A stretch of DNA of 64,000 nucleotides from Allolobophora icterica (lineage: Eukaryota; Annelida; Clitellata; Crassiclitellata; Lumbricidae): contig OY744615.1 in assembly GCA_963556255.1 (NCBI GenBank), forward strand, positions 18,382,577 through 18,446,576. Reading direction: 5' to 3'. Below, in pieces: positions 33,033-44,829 of this stretch (the stretch's first letter is position 1; the number at the start of each line of letters is the position of its first letter). The position numbers were made by a program, and so were the translations under genes. A model generated the notes under the pieces. That model was not told the origin of the DNA. It did not search any database and saw nothing but the letters and a program-made list of their open reading frames with translations.

Positions 33033-33689
33033 CACATGTAATGCAATGTAGTGATAACTGTTCGTTTGAGTTGTAACCTCAAATCATCATAAATTTTACA
33101 ACAAAGAAAAAAGTACTGGTTTGGGCCAAAGGCCATTTTTACGTTGAATATATGCTGAAAGTGCGATTGAGAGTGGACGTTTCAATTAAAAGGCCACCTT
33201 AATAAATTGCATCTTTTTAAAAGGGCGCCAGTCAAAGATCGAATTAAACTGCCAAAAATGATTTAGAATTCGTAAAATATAATAAAATTATGATATTTTG
33301 ATACTGAATATTTTCATCTTCACACTGAAGCGTACTAACAACAAAGTATTCCTATTCAATCCAATAAAATCAAATCGATCCAGTCGATTGTAATCTAGTC
33401 TGGTTTAAAATTTAGGCTAGCCTAGCCGAATGAAAGCAAATCGAGAGAGATCTGATCTTGGCTTATTTTGATCTCACCTCAAAAAAAATGGGTAACTTTC
33501 CGATTTTGAAATCTCATTGGCATGAGTTACAGTCTCGCTGATCGCTGTGTTGCGGTTAGCTTATGTTGCTTCTAGTAACAATGTTTGTGCTGACCTGGGT
33601 CCAAACTATTGAGATAACATGTTTGATGCTGCAGATGCTGGCTTATTTAAAAGAATCTGTTGCCAGCCTTACCATGTTCTTCGTGGTAT

Positions 33690-33915
33690 TTTTCCTCCCC
33701 CCACGACATAATAACTACGACTTAAGGACAAGAACTCACAATTTTACTCTTCCAGCTAAAAATAAATGTAATTTTATTCCTTGTGTTTTGTTCAAAGATG
33801 CTTATTAATTAACACCTCCCTTTATTCTCCATTCTATTATTATCATGCTTCTGTAATCTGTTGCGTAATTGTCAACTGGATTTGTTGAATTAAACGAATA
33901 TTGATTGATTGATAG
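33690..33915 (+). mobile_element. LINE 3' end with (GATT)n tail
   Basis: The frame ends Asn-Asn-Tyr-Asp-Leu-Arg-Thr-Arg, Asn-Phe-Thr-Leu-Pro-Ala-Lys and Leu-Phe-Lys-Asp-Ala-Tyr, a common LINE C-terminus, with the stop at 33806-33808. The 3' UTR ends in AAACGAATATTGATTGATTG. Confidence 0.7.
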
Positions 33916-34658
33916 AATCAACCTGATTCTGGCTAATCCAGTGACATGTGTTCAATGGCTACAGTCTGACTGATTCTACAGTGTTTTTGCTAGTTAGCTA
34001 GATTATTATAGGCTGCGTCTCATGCGCCTCTGTGTTAAAGAGCGTGCGGATCGATGTTCGCCTCCTGATGCTAGTTTATTTCAGTGGTTTAAATATCGGG
34101 CTAGCACACTCCGTACATGGGGACCTTAAATGGCCTGGCGCCCATTCAAAGGGGCAGCGGTGGTGAAGCATCTCACCCGATTTGTTCATTGGAAAATGAG
34201 CAGAGTCGATGCCATGCGGTCGCTATGTAAAACATGTACATTTACATTTACTGGGCTGCTCGTTCTGCTTGTGCTCTCCGATAATCGCCAATCAATGTCA
34301 AGCATCACACGAACAGTTAAATGTGTGCATAAAATTCTTAAGTATGCAATACCTTACTTGTATACACTATACTCACCAGTTAATAGATGTTCTATTAAGA
34401 TACTTTGGATTAGTCGATCCAGTCGAAGTCTGAACCACGCCGTGTCTATGTCTGCATGGGCGACCTGTGCCTTACAAACTTTTATAGAGGAGGATGACGA
34501 ACTCTCATCTGCACACGCTTCGCTGGGGCGATTTTCATGCTATGGCTGCAGATAGGTTGGCCTTATACTATCATATGAGTATTACGGTCGGCTTATACTT
34601 CGTCAGTATTGCGCAGTGATTTTATCAGGTTCGCTAAGGGCGTCATATTAAATGTCCG

Positions 34659-35015
34659 CAGGGCTGTAGTGGTAAAATTTGAGGTGAGTATACGCTACCG
34701 GTGACCAGCGGCGTGAAAAAAAATTTGAAGACCTTTTTTAGGAAAAATTTCAGACTTTTCACCAATTCTCAGAAAATTTTCAGACTTTTTACGATTTCGT
34801 CTCTCAAAAAGTTGATGACCTTTTTTTTTTAGTCATTCGCCCTAAAAACCTTTGAAAACCTCTCTTTTTCTCAAAATTTTATCTCCAGAGGTAAGTAGGC
34901 CTATACGCTGTATACCCGCGTATACCCTCGTCTACAGCCATGAGTATACGCACTCAAATTTCTCTAGAGGTAAGTATACGCTGTATACCCGCGTATACCC
35001 TCGACTACAGCCCTG
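34659..35015. mobile_element. hAT-type MITE (357 bp)
   Basis: Perfect 12-bp inverted ends CAGGGCTGTAGT, flanked by a perfect 8-bp duplication AATGTCCG (34651-34658, 35016-35023). The interior has two direct repeats of a roughly 40-bp block rich in GTATACGC and GTATACCC, plus a T-rich part. An uninterrupted relative of the flanking sequence lies at about 35228-35330. Confidence 0.93.
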
Positions 35016-35049
35016 AATGTCCGGATATATTATACACCTCTTACAAATA

Positions 35050-35226
35050 GTCTCTCTCTCTCTTTCTCTCCTTCTCCCTCTCTCTGTCTCTGTCTCTGTC
35101 TGTCTGTCTCTGTCTCTGTCTGTCTGTCTGTCTCTGTCTGTCTGTCTGTCTGTCTCTGTCTGTCAGTCTCTGTCTCTGTCTCTCTGTCTCTCTGTCTGAC
35201 TCTCTGTCTCTGTCTCTGTCTCTGTC
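35050..35226 (+). repeat. (CTCTGT)n microsatellite
   Basis: Pyrimidine-rich CT/CTGT tract. Frames through it are artefacts. Confidence 0.95.
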
Positions 35227-35334
35227 ATATGATTATTACGGTCTGCTTATACTTCTTCAGTACAGCGCAGTGATTTCGTGAAAGGCGCTATATAAGGTGT
35301 TTGGATATATTACATATCTCTGACGAATGGTTTG

Positions 35335-35425
35335 TCTACATTCGTAATCGTAATCGTAATTTCCAATTTTCTGAAGCGCCACTCTAAAGCTAAAACACCA
35401 GCTTATTCACGAGCGCTGCGTCGTA
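35335..35425 (-). mobile_element. LINE-type 3' end with (ATTACG)n tail
   Basis: The + strand shows CGTAATCGTAATCGTAATTT then AAGCGCCACTC and CAGCTTATTCACGAGCGCT. This is the same terminus as the LINE at 40503 and the SINE at 13967. Confidence 0.6.
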
Positions 35426-35654
35426 TCCGAGGGGTTGTCGATGGGCATTCCACCGTCCGTCTGGACGGAAGTTCCGCTGTGAGTTCCTTTAAGGGCGCTA
35501 TATAAACGGCGATTACAATCCACTTAATTAATTACCATGCTAAATCACACTGTGGCCCCAATTTTACAGAATAAGATCATTACTGTCGTCAGCTCTTTAA
35601 GTCGCATTGCACTATGGTCGATTAGACACGGTTGACGTGAATTCGTCACAACAC

Positions 35655-36052
35655 AACTCATATCATGACGAACTCTTACATCGGCTGCTCGTCAGCCAGC
35701 GGGTAGTATACAGGGTTACTTCCCTAGTCCAGCTTATCTGCGGGTCCTTTGCCGCCCAGTGCTGGGAGTTTAGGGTAGTCGTACTAGCCGCCGCCACCGC
35801 TCTTCGGGGAAAGGGGTTTCAATTGTGCCTTTTGCCAGCAGAGCCACCATGCAGAATCGTGCTTTTTCAGTGCATGGCCCGACGGTATGGAACTGGCTCC
35901 CTCTCGGAGGTGCGCCTGCTTCCCAGAACTCCCTCTGATACGTTCTGCACTATACTAAGAGCTGTTCTATTTGGCAATGCTTGAGTCTGGAACACCTCGG
36001 AGTAGCCCCCCTTGAAGAGGTGCTATATTACTACTCGAATGAATGAATGAAT
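35655..36052 (+). mobile_element. LINE 3' end with (GAAT)n tail
   Basis: Inserted between CACAACAC and CTGTTTA, which are adjacent in units D and E. The frames resemble a LINE C-terminus (Ser-Glu-Val-Arg, Thr-Phe-Cys-Thr-Ile-Leu-Arg-Ala-Val-Leu-Phe). It ends GAGGTGCTATATTACTACTC then GAAT repeats. A related end on the - strand is at 46575. Confidence 0.65.
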
Positions 36053-36296
36053 ATCTGTTTATTTTTGTCTCAATTAAATGCTAATAAATTTCAAGCAAAC
36101 TATGATCTCGAAGGCAACATCTTCAAAGTTGACAACTGCTGGTGTGGCGTGGATACCGACATATGGTTAGTACGTGACAGCCCATGATTGCAGGACACAA
36201 TGCATATCAGAAATGAGTCACAGTGAAATGACTACAGGCACGTCAAAGGAAGAAATTTATAGCTCACGCGCGTACACAAGACCAAACATCACGCTA

Positions 36297-36581
<285 letters not shown>

Positions 36582-36916
36582 TACGTGAGTTGGAATTACC
36601 AACCGTAATTACTGTAGCCTATGTTTTAAAAATAGGCCTAGTTCTCAGCTTTCGTGCCAGAGATAGATGAGCAAATTTACATCACACCTATTGTTATTTT
36701 AAATAATAAATAATAACAATAGGCTATGGCTACCTTATGTAAGGGCTGTGACTGTGAGATCATGCAATGTTTTGAGATTACTTAGGTGTACAAAATTTAA
36801 ATTTAAGGTCCGAATTCTTCTGGGTGCGACGCACCCACTGAACTTTCTCTCTGGGTGCACCCAAGGCTCCCAAAGAGTTGGCACCTATATGCAACAGCTT
36901 ACTTCGCCATGTCACG

Positions 36917-37520
36917 CTTAAGACTGTTTGAATTCATCCCCAACCTCACCGTATGAAACCTCTGGGACTGCCTCAGTTCTTTGGTTTGGTCAGTTTTTCA
37001 TATAATCATAAAATGGGTCATCAAGAAGGAGGCTCTGCCGGTCCACTACCTTTTTACCTCCTTCTTCAGCCTATACTTCGCTCCCTACAATGGATGTTCT
37101 TACGTTGGAAGATCGACAGCAGACAGCAGCTCACGATGTTGATTTATTTCTGATCTAGCATCCATCATGGATCTCAGATCCATGATGGATGCTAGATCAC
37201 AGTAATTGCGAACTGTTTCCTCTGGTAGTGGCCTTTATAACCTTTACTCCTGATCTCATTTCCAGCGCCTTGATTGCGATGCACTGACTTTATTGGGGCA
37301 ACACTTTTCAAAGGACAGGCATTGGAGGTGGCTCTTAGCAAAGCACTTATGGGGTTTTGAGCGACGCAATTCAGAACCTCCACCGTCCGACTTCTTAAAG
37401 CGCCCTCATTTTATTGAGATTGTCCTGTGATAATCCCAAGATGAACCAATTGCTTTGTTCCCCATGTTCTAACCAACCAGCTTTGGCACAGCTTGACAAA
37501 ATCCTGGATTTGCAAATGAA
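36917..37520 (+). pseudogene. Reverse-transcriptase remnant (unit C)
   Basis: Same remnant as in units B, D and E. Here the segment that encodes the YLDD motif in unit D is deleted around 37090. Later frames still resemble an RT C-terminal part (Leu-Ser-Asp-Ala-Ile-Gln-Asn-Leu near 37350). Non-functional. Confidence 0.6.
37152..37198. repeat. Perfect 47-bp palindrome
   Basis: Two 23-bp arms that are exact reverse complements (the first begins GATCTAGCATCC) surround a single C at 37175. Units D and E have only the left arm at this place, followed by GAATCACAG, so the right arm arose in unit C. Confidence 0.9.
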
Positions 37521-38754
37521 ATGTTAAAATGAGAAGCATCTATTAAAATGTAGATTGACATTGTTAAAAGTAACATTCCTGCTGGTACGCAGTTCCTACT
37601 GATTGGAACGTCAGAGTTAGAGTAAAAATAGAGACCTATTTTAAAGATTTATATTGAGTATTTATTCTTATAAAATCAGAATAGAACTCGCTGTATAATC
37701 TATAAAGCAAGATGGACTCCATATATAAGCGGCATATACCAAGTCTGCTGTTAAAGACAACATCTAGTAAAAATTTCTTGTAAAATTTCTCACTGCGCTG
37801 TAGGCAAACTCTGTAAAGAAGGTAGGCCTAAAGTCGTCATTATTTCATGAAAGATTGCTTTGAGTTGTCGAATTATTGGAAATTACAGAAAAAGAGCCAA
37901 TTAGGATAGGCAGGCATTTAGATTGTGTGGATGTCTAAGCCATTTAACAGAGTCGTACACGCCGGTTGACAATTGGTACAAATAAGCCCATTGTTTTGTG
38001 CAAATACGTGTGATGACTGTTAAATTCGAAGTGCTCTATTGAAAGCTAATAGATTTCTAAATCCAATTATCAACAAACCCGCTTTGTATCATTTAGGAAT
38101 TAAACAGAAAGTAATTATCAGAGTTGCCGTCAGGAAGTAAAATGCGATTTTTATCAAACCTAATTAGACCTAACTGTGGTGGCAGTTGGTTTCTTTTGAC
38201 CAGATATCGTCTCAGCGGTAATGCTGCCTAATGCAAACACAGGTTTACAGCTTATCTTAATTTACATCTTATCTGATGTCGCAACGTATCAACCTCTAGA
38301 AAGTCCAGTTTCGTAACTTCTAAGTAAACTGAACACATTTCCGCTTTCCTTACGTCTATCGTAAAGTACAATGTGTTTTTTTAATGTAAGAATCAAGCAA
38401 AACACTTATTATAGCGCCTTTCATGTGCACCAAAGTGCGGTTAGCAGTTGCTTTAATAAAGGATATACATATTTTAATTAATTACTTTTTGAGTGCGAAA
38501 TGGTGCATACGTTGTTCAAGACTGTCTCTCTTTTTACAGAAATTATGCGACTCAATTTTAATACTGCTGGCAATAATATTATATCTTGAATTCTACTTGA
38601 CTCTAGTACATGTTAAAGCGACATTTCGTTAGACTTGAACATTATTAAGAATCACGCGAGAGGCCTTTTTAACACTTGAAGACTACAGAAATAAGAAATA
38701 ATGACATAAAGCAGTGAAATATTTAAACAACTCTTTCTGTTAGACAAAGTCGAT

Positions 38755-39000
38755 CACTGAAGACCTCTGAATTCCACACAATTCACCACATGCAAAATTC
38801 GACGAAAAAGGAACAAAAGCATACAAAGACTGCGCTGGATAGATAATGCAGATAATATACTAATAATAATTTGTTCTTTAATTAAGCGCCTGCAAACGCA
38901 CTGCGCATCACTTGGACTAACACTAAGGACAAAAATGAACTTGACAAAAATTAATAATAACGGAGGACATTGACGAACATTTATCCGTATCCATCGCCGG
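38755..39000 (+). pseudogene. Retroelement C-terminal remnant (unit C)
   Basis: Diverged copy of the remnant at 31735-31960 (AAAATTCGACGAAAAAGG, GGAGGACATTGACGAAC). It is interrupted near 38860-38910 by AT-rich sequence. Lies about 340 bp from the stop of EPDR copy 3. Confidence 0.55.
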
Positions 39001-39341
39001 AAAATAACAGGCGTTAGGAAATGATGGTGAAGAATTTGGAAACTACTCTAGTTTAATTTACGTAGTAATAATTATGCTTCTTGTACTGTTTACTTGGATC
39101 GAACATATATCTGCAAAAGCCTGGATTATCTATTTTAAAAGTTCAAGCAAAGCTAGGGTTACATGTATAACACATTTAAACCTTGGTTATCGTTAAGCAT
39201 TTGAAACCTGGGTTATCTAGAATAAGCCCGAGTGAGCATGAGTTCTAATAAGATCTAAATAGGCTTTGATTGCACTATTAAGATGCTTCTCTTTAGCTGT
39301 TGAATGTTGATCTCGACGTGGATGTTTCAGACTTATTTAGC

Positions 39342-40088
39342 CTATTTAGGTGTAGCAAAAAGAGAGTTGAACATCCGCTGTTGGAATTTTGAATCTTCTT
39401 GCTTTTCGTTGGCTTTATCGCAGTAAGAAGGAGGTGTGAAGACACTTGGGTCCTTGATTCTCTTCGCTATGTCGATATAGAAGACCGGAACTTTGTACGA
39501 CGAATTAAGGCCTTGGTCGTAGGTAACGAAATCAGCTACAGGAATGCAGTCGACGTCTGTAACCAGCCTCTGAAACTTGTCGCGCTGATGCATGAATATC
39601 CAGTTATGTAGCAGAAGTGAAGACTGCTTTTTATCTGTTCCTATTCTCACCGCTCCCTGACTGGTAGCATTGTTCGGGATGCACCGAACCCAGGTGTCGT
39701 CAATGGAGACATTAGTTCTCGTAAACTTTTCGCAGAGTTTCAGATTCTCTATCATTTGGTAGAAGATGCATGTTCTTTTCGAATCGCATAACATAATGCT
39801 TCTCGATGTAGACTCCTCCACCCGGACTGCATACCTTCGATTTGGGTAGTCTAGGTAAAATGTTTCACCTGCAAAGTTTGGTCCTGCAGTTGACGGGAAA
39901 TAATATTGAAGTGAGCCTTCCATTGTCTCCGGATGACAACATGGCTTATGACTGCTTTTCTCTACATCCACGCTGTCAGCAAACAACGAAGGATTCAACA
40001 GAGGACGGAACTTAAACGCTGCATTTGCTTTCGATTGAAATACATTCAACGAAACCCCAAAAACCAAAACGAGGAGGAACGCCTTCAT
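39342..40088 (-). CDS. Ependymin-related secreted protein, copy 3
   Basis: 248 residues, the longest copy. Signal peptide 1-19; cysteines at 50, 51, 101, 107, 119, 136, 181 and 223; Cys-Ile-Pro-Val at 181-184; Ile-Lys-Asp-Pro-Ser-Val-Phe-Thr-Pro-Pro at 211-220. Possible N-glycosylation sites are N126 (NVS), N140 (NAT) and N195 (NSS). The loop between 185 and 203 and the loop between 60 and 77 are longer than in copies 2 and 4. The upstream ATG present in copies 1, 2 and 4 is changed to ATT here, so Met-Lys-Ala-Phe is the only start. It is intronless in the coding region with no disabling change. It is most similar to copy 1 in its N-terminal part (Cys-Cys-His-Pro-Glu-Thr-Met-Glu-Gly-Ser). Confidence 0.92.
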   Translation of the reverse strand: MKAFLLVLVFGVSLNVFQSKANAAFKFRPLLNPSLFADSVDVEKSSHKPCCHPETMEGSLQYYFPSTAGPNFAGETFYLDYPNRRYAVRVEESTSRSIMLCDSKRTCIFYQMIENLKLCEKFTRTNVSIDDTWVRCIPNNATSQGAVRIGTDKKQSSLLLHNWIFMHQRDKFQRLVTDVDCIPVADFVTYDQGLNSSYKVPVFYIDIAKRIKDPSVFTPPSYCDKANEKQEDSKFQQRMFNSLFATPK

Positions 40089-40139
40089 TTCGAAGAAAAT
40101 TTACGCTGAATCTTTATATTATCTTCTTTTGACCGTGTA

Positions 40140-40149
40140 TCTGTAACAA
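40140..40149 (-). other. Candidate 5'-UTR splice acceptor of ependymin-related copy 3
   Basis: On the - strand TTGTTACAG precedes ATACACGG, 52 nt before the ATG, matching the sites upstream of the other copies. Confidence 0.4.
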
Positions 40150-40502
40150 CATAATGTTACCTAATGCACCGTCGATGACGTTCCTTGCCTAACACTGTTA
40201 CATACATTGCAACAATCAGTGATGGGCACTATAGTATTTTGAAAATAGTTTTCTATTTTCAAAATAGAGAATACTATTGTTTTAAATAAAAAATACTATT
40301 TTATTTTTGTATTTTCAAAATACTTTTGAAAAGTATTTTGTAAAAGCATTTTCAAAATAGTTTTAAAAAGTATTTTAGGAGAATTCAAAATACTTTTCCA
40401 AAATACTTTTTCCAAAATACTTTTCTAAAGTCCCTTTAAAATATAAATTAACATATATCTATTCAATGCTTCAGTCTATATCAGGATTGCAGATCTGTTG
40501 TA

Positions 40503-41160
40503 GGCGTAATCGTAATCATGACCTCCAAACGTCTAAAGCGCCACTCGAAGGCCAAGCGCAGGGTACCAGCCTGTTCACGAGCGCTAGGTCAAATCAGATG
40601 GTGTTTTCCAAAGAGTAGTCCAAAGGAGATCCGAGTCAGGTTTCCAGAAGGCCAGATCAAGAGAGATGGCAGAGCAGATGTTAAGGCGGGTGTCGTTCAG
40701 GGTGAGAAGAATTGGAAGGCGGAGGATCAGATGAGTCAGGGTAGGAGTAGCTGAAAAGGTGAGACTTCAATTTTTAGTGGAAAGTCCAGAAGGTGTTAGA
40801 TAGAGGAACCTGAAGAGGAGGATGGAGGACGGGTTGCAGTGATGATGGGGAACCGACAATCTGCGGAATTCAGAGGGAGGTCGTTCCAAAAGCGTGATGC
40901 TGTGTTGGATATGGATCGGTTGAAGAACTTGAGATGAGTAGTGACTGGGGGTCGAGAAAGACAGAGATAGGACGATGATCGGGTGGAGCGGGTTGCCTGG
41001 ATGGTGAAGCGATCACGGAGGTAGGCCAACTTGGGCTGGGAATGTTGTAGGGAGTTGTAGGTTGGTGATAGGACTTTGAAGTGGATTCACTATGGACTGA
41101 TTTGAGGATGCGAATGATTTGATGATGTTTGGGTGTTCTAATGACGGCCATGGTTACTGA
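40503..41160 (-). mobile_element. 5'-truncated CR1-like LINE 3' end
   Basis: On the - strand, broken frames read Tyr-Leu-Arg-Asp-Arg-Phe-Thr-Ile-Gln, Arg-Ser-Thr-Arg-Ser and Phe-Trp-Asn-Asp-Leu-Pro-Leu, as in the better copy at 52430-53556. The 3' UTR ends in AGCGCTCGTGAACAGGCTGG, GTGGCGCTTTAGACG and a GATTACG tail. Nested in the hAT at 40217. Confidence 0.75.
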
Positions 41161-41629
41161 GTTTTGATTTCTGTGGATTCAAGGCTGATGTTGTACCTAA
41201 TCACCGGGTTTGTCACAGATAGCAACTAGAAGGAGCAGTTTGTTCAATCGGTAGATGGTTTGGGTAGAACTGGGCACGCTTCTAATTTTGAACGAATCTG
41301 TTCATAATACCAGCCGCGTTGTTAGGCTAAATGCTAGTCTATTCGGAGGCATAGCCTAGCTGGTTTATTTCGGAGCTCAACTGGATTTCTTGGCAATATT
41401 TCCATCTGCGGGATAACGTTTGACTGTCTGAGTGACAGATATAATTATATGTCTCATTGTTTAATAATATGTGTTTGACTTTAACCCTAATACATTTAGT
41501 GACATTCTTGCTATAAAATTGAGGATTAATTGAAAACTATTGCCAGGGTACGAATTACCCAATAAGTGATCCATGCAGTTGCTGTCAACACACGCTATAC
41601 TGAAAGTGCCTCGACCAGTGGGATAACCA

Positions 41630-41827
41630 TTGTTTCAAATCGTATCTGTGGACCAAGATGGAAATGCCATTAAAGCTGTCTGCCCTGCTTGTCCTGCGGG
41701 CAAGAAACCGTTGTCTGGAATTACCACAGCTGTTTTAGGTAGGGGAAATTTCAGTCGATCAGTGTATAATGAAAAATGTGCTTTTGTTGAGTTTTTAAAA
41801 CGTACTGTACAGTCGGTTTATAACTAA
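41630..41827 (+). pseudogene. Possible BED zinc finger remnant of hAT transposase
   Basis: The 65-codon frame has Ala-Val-Cys-Pro-Ala-Cys-Pro, a Lys-Lys-Pro-Leu-Ser spacer and Gly-Asn-Phe-Ser-Arg, resembling the N-terminal CxxC...NLxxH finger of hAT transposases. The downstream His is not evident. It lies inside a hAT element with intact ends, which supports the reading. Confidence 0.4.
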
Positions 41828-42289
41828 CCTAGCGCTGGCAGGTTAGCAGCACTCCAGCATGTTCTAGTTAAAACAAACTGCTAAAACTGGCCAGAACAAT
41901 AAGTGCTGCTACTTGTCTGTCTAGAATATCCTGTAAAGAACTATTACACGGATAAAGTGTAAGCCCTTATATCCTTCTTAATTAAATTTACTCTTATTTT
42001 AGATGCTTTTAATTAATTTTGACAGTCGAAGTAGGGCCTACTGAATGTTCAGACAAGTCATAAGAAACAACAGATCACTCACTTTCAAGTACAATAATGC
42101 AATGCAATGTAAATGTACACGCTAGTGAGTAGCGATAAAAGTACAACATGTTGATCTATTTTATTTTGTATTTTTAAAATACTTTTGAAAAGAATTTTGT
42201 AAAAGTATTTTCGAAATACTTTAAAAATATTTTATTTTGTATTTTCAAAATACTTTTGAAAAGTATTTTGCCCATCACTGACAACCAAG

Positions 42290-42385
42290 GTGCGACCGTA
42301 CGTACGGTACGTACGTTATTTTTTTCTATAACGTACGTACGGTACGCGTACGTTATTATGCCGTACGTTACCGTACGTTCACATC
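42290..42385. repeat. CGTACG-rich palindromic cluster
   Basis: About 95 bp made of overlapping ACGTACG, CGGTACG and TAACGTACG words. Two inverted blocks around a T-rich spacer can fold as a hairpin. It is a strongly CpG-rich island in AT-rich DNA. It is probably a subterminal array of an incomplete transposon filling 42281-42570. Confidence 0.6.
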
Positions 42386-44382
42386 TGTTCATGACGAAAA
42401 TAAAAACACACAACATTATGTACAAGAAAAGTCAATAATAGTTGGTGATTGACGGTCGTAAACAATTTTAACCATTACATCACTGATCTGTGGATGTTCA
42501 ATGATATCTACTTTCAAACTGTTAAATTCCAAATTGTTAATATTATGTCCAATGTATAGGCCCCCTAGTGTGAAGATTGACAATAATGCTATCTTACTGA
42601 GTTGGACCCAAGTTTGTCTACTCTACGTTGAACTGACAGTGACAGTGGATGTGTCAATTGAAGAATCTTCATAAAAAATAGCGTCATTAGAGGTCATAGA
42701 ACAAGTTTTAAAAGGCACAATTAAAAATTCGCAATTGTATAAAGGCTGAATTAAAAAGAGAGAATTTTTAAAATAGGGCGAAATGTATTTGTGGACGAAT
42801 AAAATTCCTCACAGTTGATAGAAACAGTAACTTGACCGACCTGAGCCCAGATAAAACAAACTCTGGACTGATTTGGGTTCAATTGGTTATATGTGTGCAC
42901 AAAATTCTTAATATACTCACCAAGAGATGTTCTTATCAGATAGTTTGCAAAAATCGACGCAGTAGAGGTCTGAACCACACTTTACCGATGATGCAAAGGC
43001 GACCTGTGCCTTACAAGGTTTATAGGACAAGAATTGGACTGTCACGAACATGCTTAGTTGGGGAAATTTTCATATTGTAGTTATATATAAATTATAAGGT
43101 CGGCCATCACATGATATCTAGATAGGTTTATAGGCCTACTTCCGCGATACAGCATAGAAGATTTGCTGATAGCAGTTTCACATTCTGTTATAAATTATTT
43201 AAATTTAACTTACCGATGATAGGTCGCCCAATATACGCATCTGACTAAGATGCGATATTTCGTGAAGTATGCGAATGACGCTATATATATATATTAAATA
43301 GTGTCCGTGTATACGCATGCATATGTATCTACGTCACAAGTCTCTCTTTGTTTGCATTCCACCGTTGTCGGTGGGAAAACCTTTGTTCGGAGTTATCACG
43401 TGATTTTTGGGCTGTCAGGTTGGAAGTTCCACTGGGAAATTCCAGAAGAGAAACTAGGCAAACGTGTAATTATAATAGACACCCATTTAATAACCATGAA
43501 TTATTGTCGCAGACACGGCTCCGCCGACTGTTACTGGGCCTAGTGGTTGTCGAAGGGTGTTGCGATGGGATCGAAGAACTTCTCCTTCTTTAGTAAGGCG
43601 TGTGGGTTTCGGCCTCTGTGGTTTGCGGAGGACTTGCATCGAATCGACACCTGGCTATTGGAAGTGAAAGCGAACTTGACAGACGAAAAAACACTTCAAC
43701 GTGTCTTTTAAACAATTTTTTAAAGTCAACTCACACAACAAAAAGATAATTGTCTTATGTTTCGCACTTATACTACTGTCTGTCTACTGTTTTTTCCGGA
43801 TCCTCAATTAACCAACCAAGGTCATTTTATAGAAGGTCCAGGATAACCGTGCGGTATGGCGATACCCCTACGCTATCTTGGTACCCAAACCAGTGCTGCG
43901 TCGTATCCGAGGGGTTGTCGATGGGCATTCCACCGTCCGTCAGGTCCAAAGTTCCGCTGTGAGTTTCTTTAACGGAGCTGTATAAACGGCAATTACAATC
44001 TATTTAATTCATTATCATGCAAAGTCAAACTGTGGTCTCAATTATACACCACAAAGACCACTACTGTCGTCTGCACTTTAAATCGCATTGCACAACGGTC
44101 GACTAGCCATTGTTGACTTGAATTCGTCACAACACTTTTGTCATACCTGTTTACTTTTGTCTAAACAGATATGATAGAAATATAAATTGCAAGGGAAATA
44201 ATCTTGAATGTAACATCTTTCAAGTTAACAACTGCTGGTGTATCGTTGACACTGGCGTATTGTAATTTGTAAGCCCGTGACAGTTCAGGACTACAGAACA
44301 CAATGCCTGTCAGAAATGAGCCACAATTAAATGACTACAGACAGGTCAAAGGAAGGTGTTCATAGCGCACGCGGGCACACAA

Positions 44383-44394
44383 AACCACACACAC

Positions 44395-44436
<42 letters not shown>

Positions 44437-44466
44437 GCACGCACGCACGCACGCAGACACACACAC
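44383..44466 (+). repeat. (CA)n/(CACG)n microsatellite
   Basis: Short counterpart of the long CA tracts in units C and E, with a GCAC tetramer stretch. Confidence 0.95.
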
Positions 44467-44829
44467 TACGTACGTGAGTTGGAATTACCAGCCGTAATTA
44501 CTGTAGCCTATGTTTTAAAAATAATTCTCAGCTTTCGTTCCAGAGATAGATTAGCAAATTTACATCACACCGATTCTTATTTTAAATAATAAATAATAAC
44601 GTTAGGCTATAATTAATTTATGTAAGGACTGTGACTGTGAGATCATGCAATGTTTTGAGACTACTTAGGTGTAAAAAATTTAAATTGAAGGTCCGAATTC
44701 TTCTGGGTACGACGCACCCAGTGCCACCCACTGAACTTTCTCTCTGGGTGCATTTGCACCCAAGGCTCCCAAAGAGTCGCCACCTATATATGCAACAGCT
44801 TAGTGAGCTTACTACGCGATGTCACGCTT

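Larger units (their letters stand above)
27080..34560. repeat. Duplicated unit B of the ependymin-related array
   Basis: Blocks in order: RT remnant (about 27100-27800), the ACAGTCATCTAGAGGCAG block (27832), the TTTTTATCAAACCTAATAGACC-like block (28257), a LINE-rich insertion (28850-31200), the TGTCTC/AGAATCACGCGAGAGGCC block (31500-31640), a retroelement C-terminal remnant (31735), EPDR copy 2 and its upstream block (to about 34520). The same order is seen in units C, D and E. Confidence 0.75.
40217..42280. mobile_element. hAT element with transposase remnant
   Basis: The ends CAGTGATGGGCAC and GCCCATCACTG are the same as in the MITEs at 121 and 8767, but the subterminal arrays are AAAATACTTTT/AAAAGTATTTT palindromes instead of AGTTTAACT. 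It interrupts a block that is continuous upstream of EPDR copy 1 (TTGCAACAATGCTAACG near 22680). The left flank is GCAACAAT; no matching right duplication is seen because further foreign DNA (42281 to about 42570) follows. A LINE (40503-41160) lies inside. The frame at 41630-41827 resembles a BED zinc finger. Confidence 0.75.
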
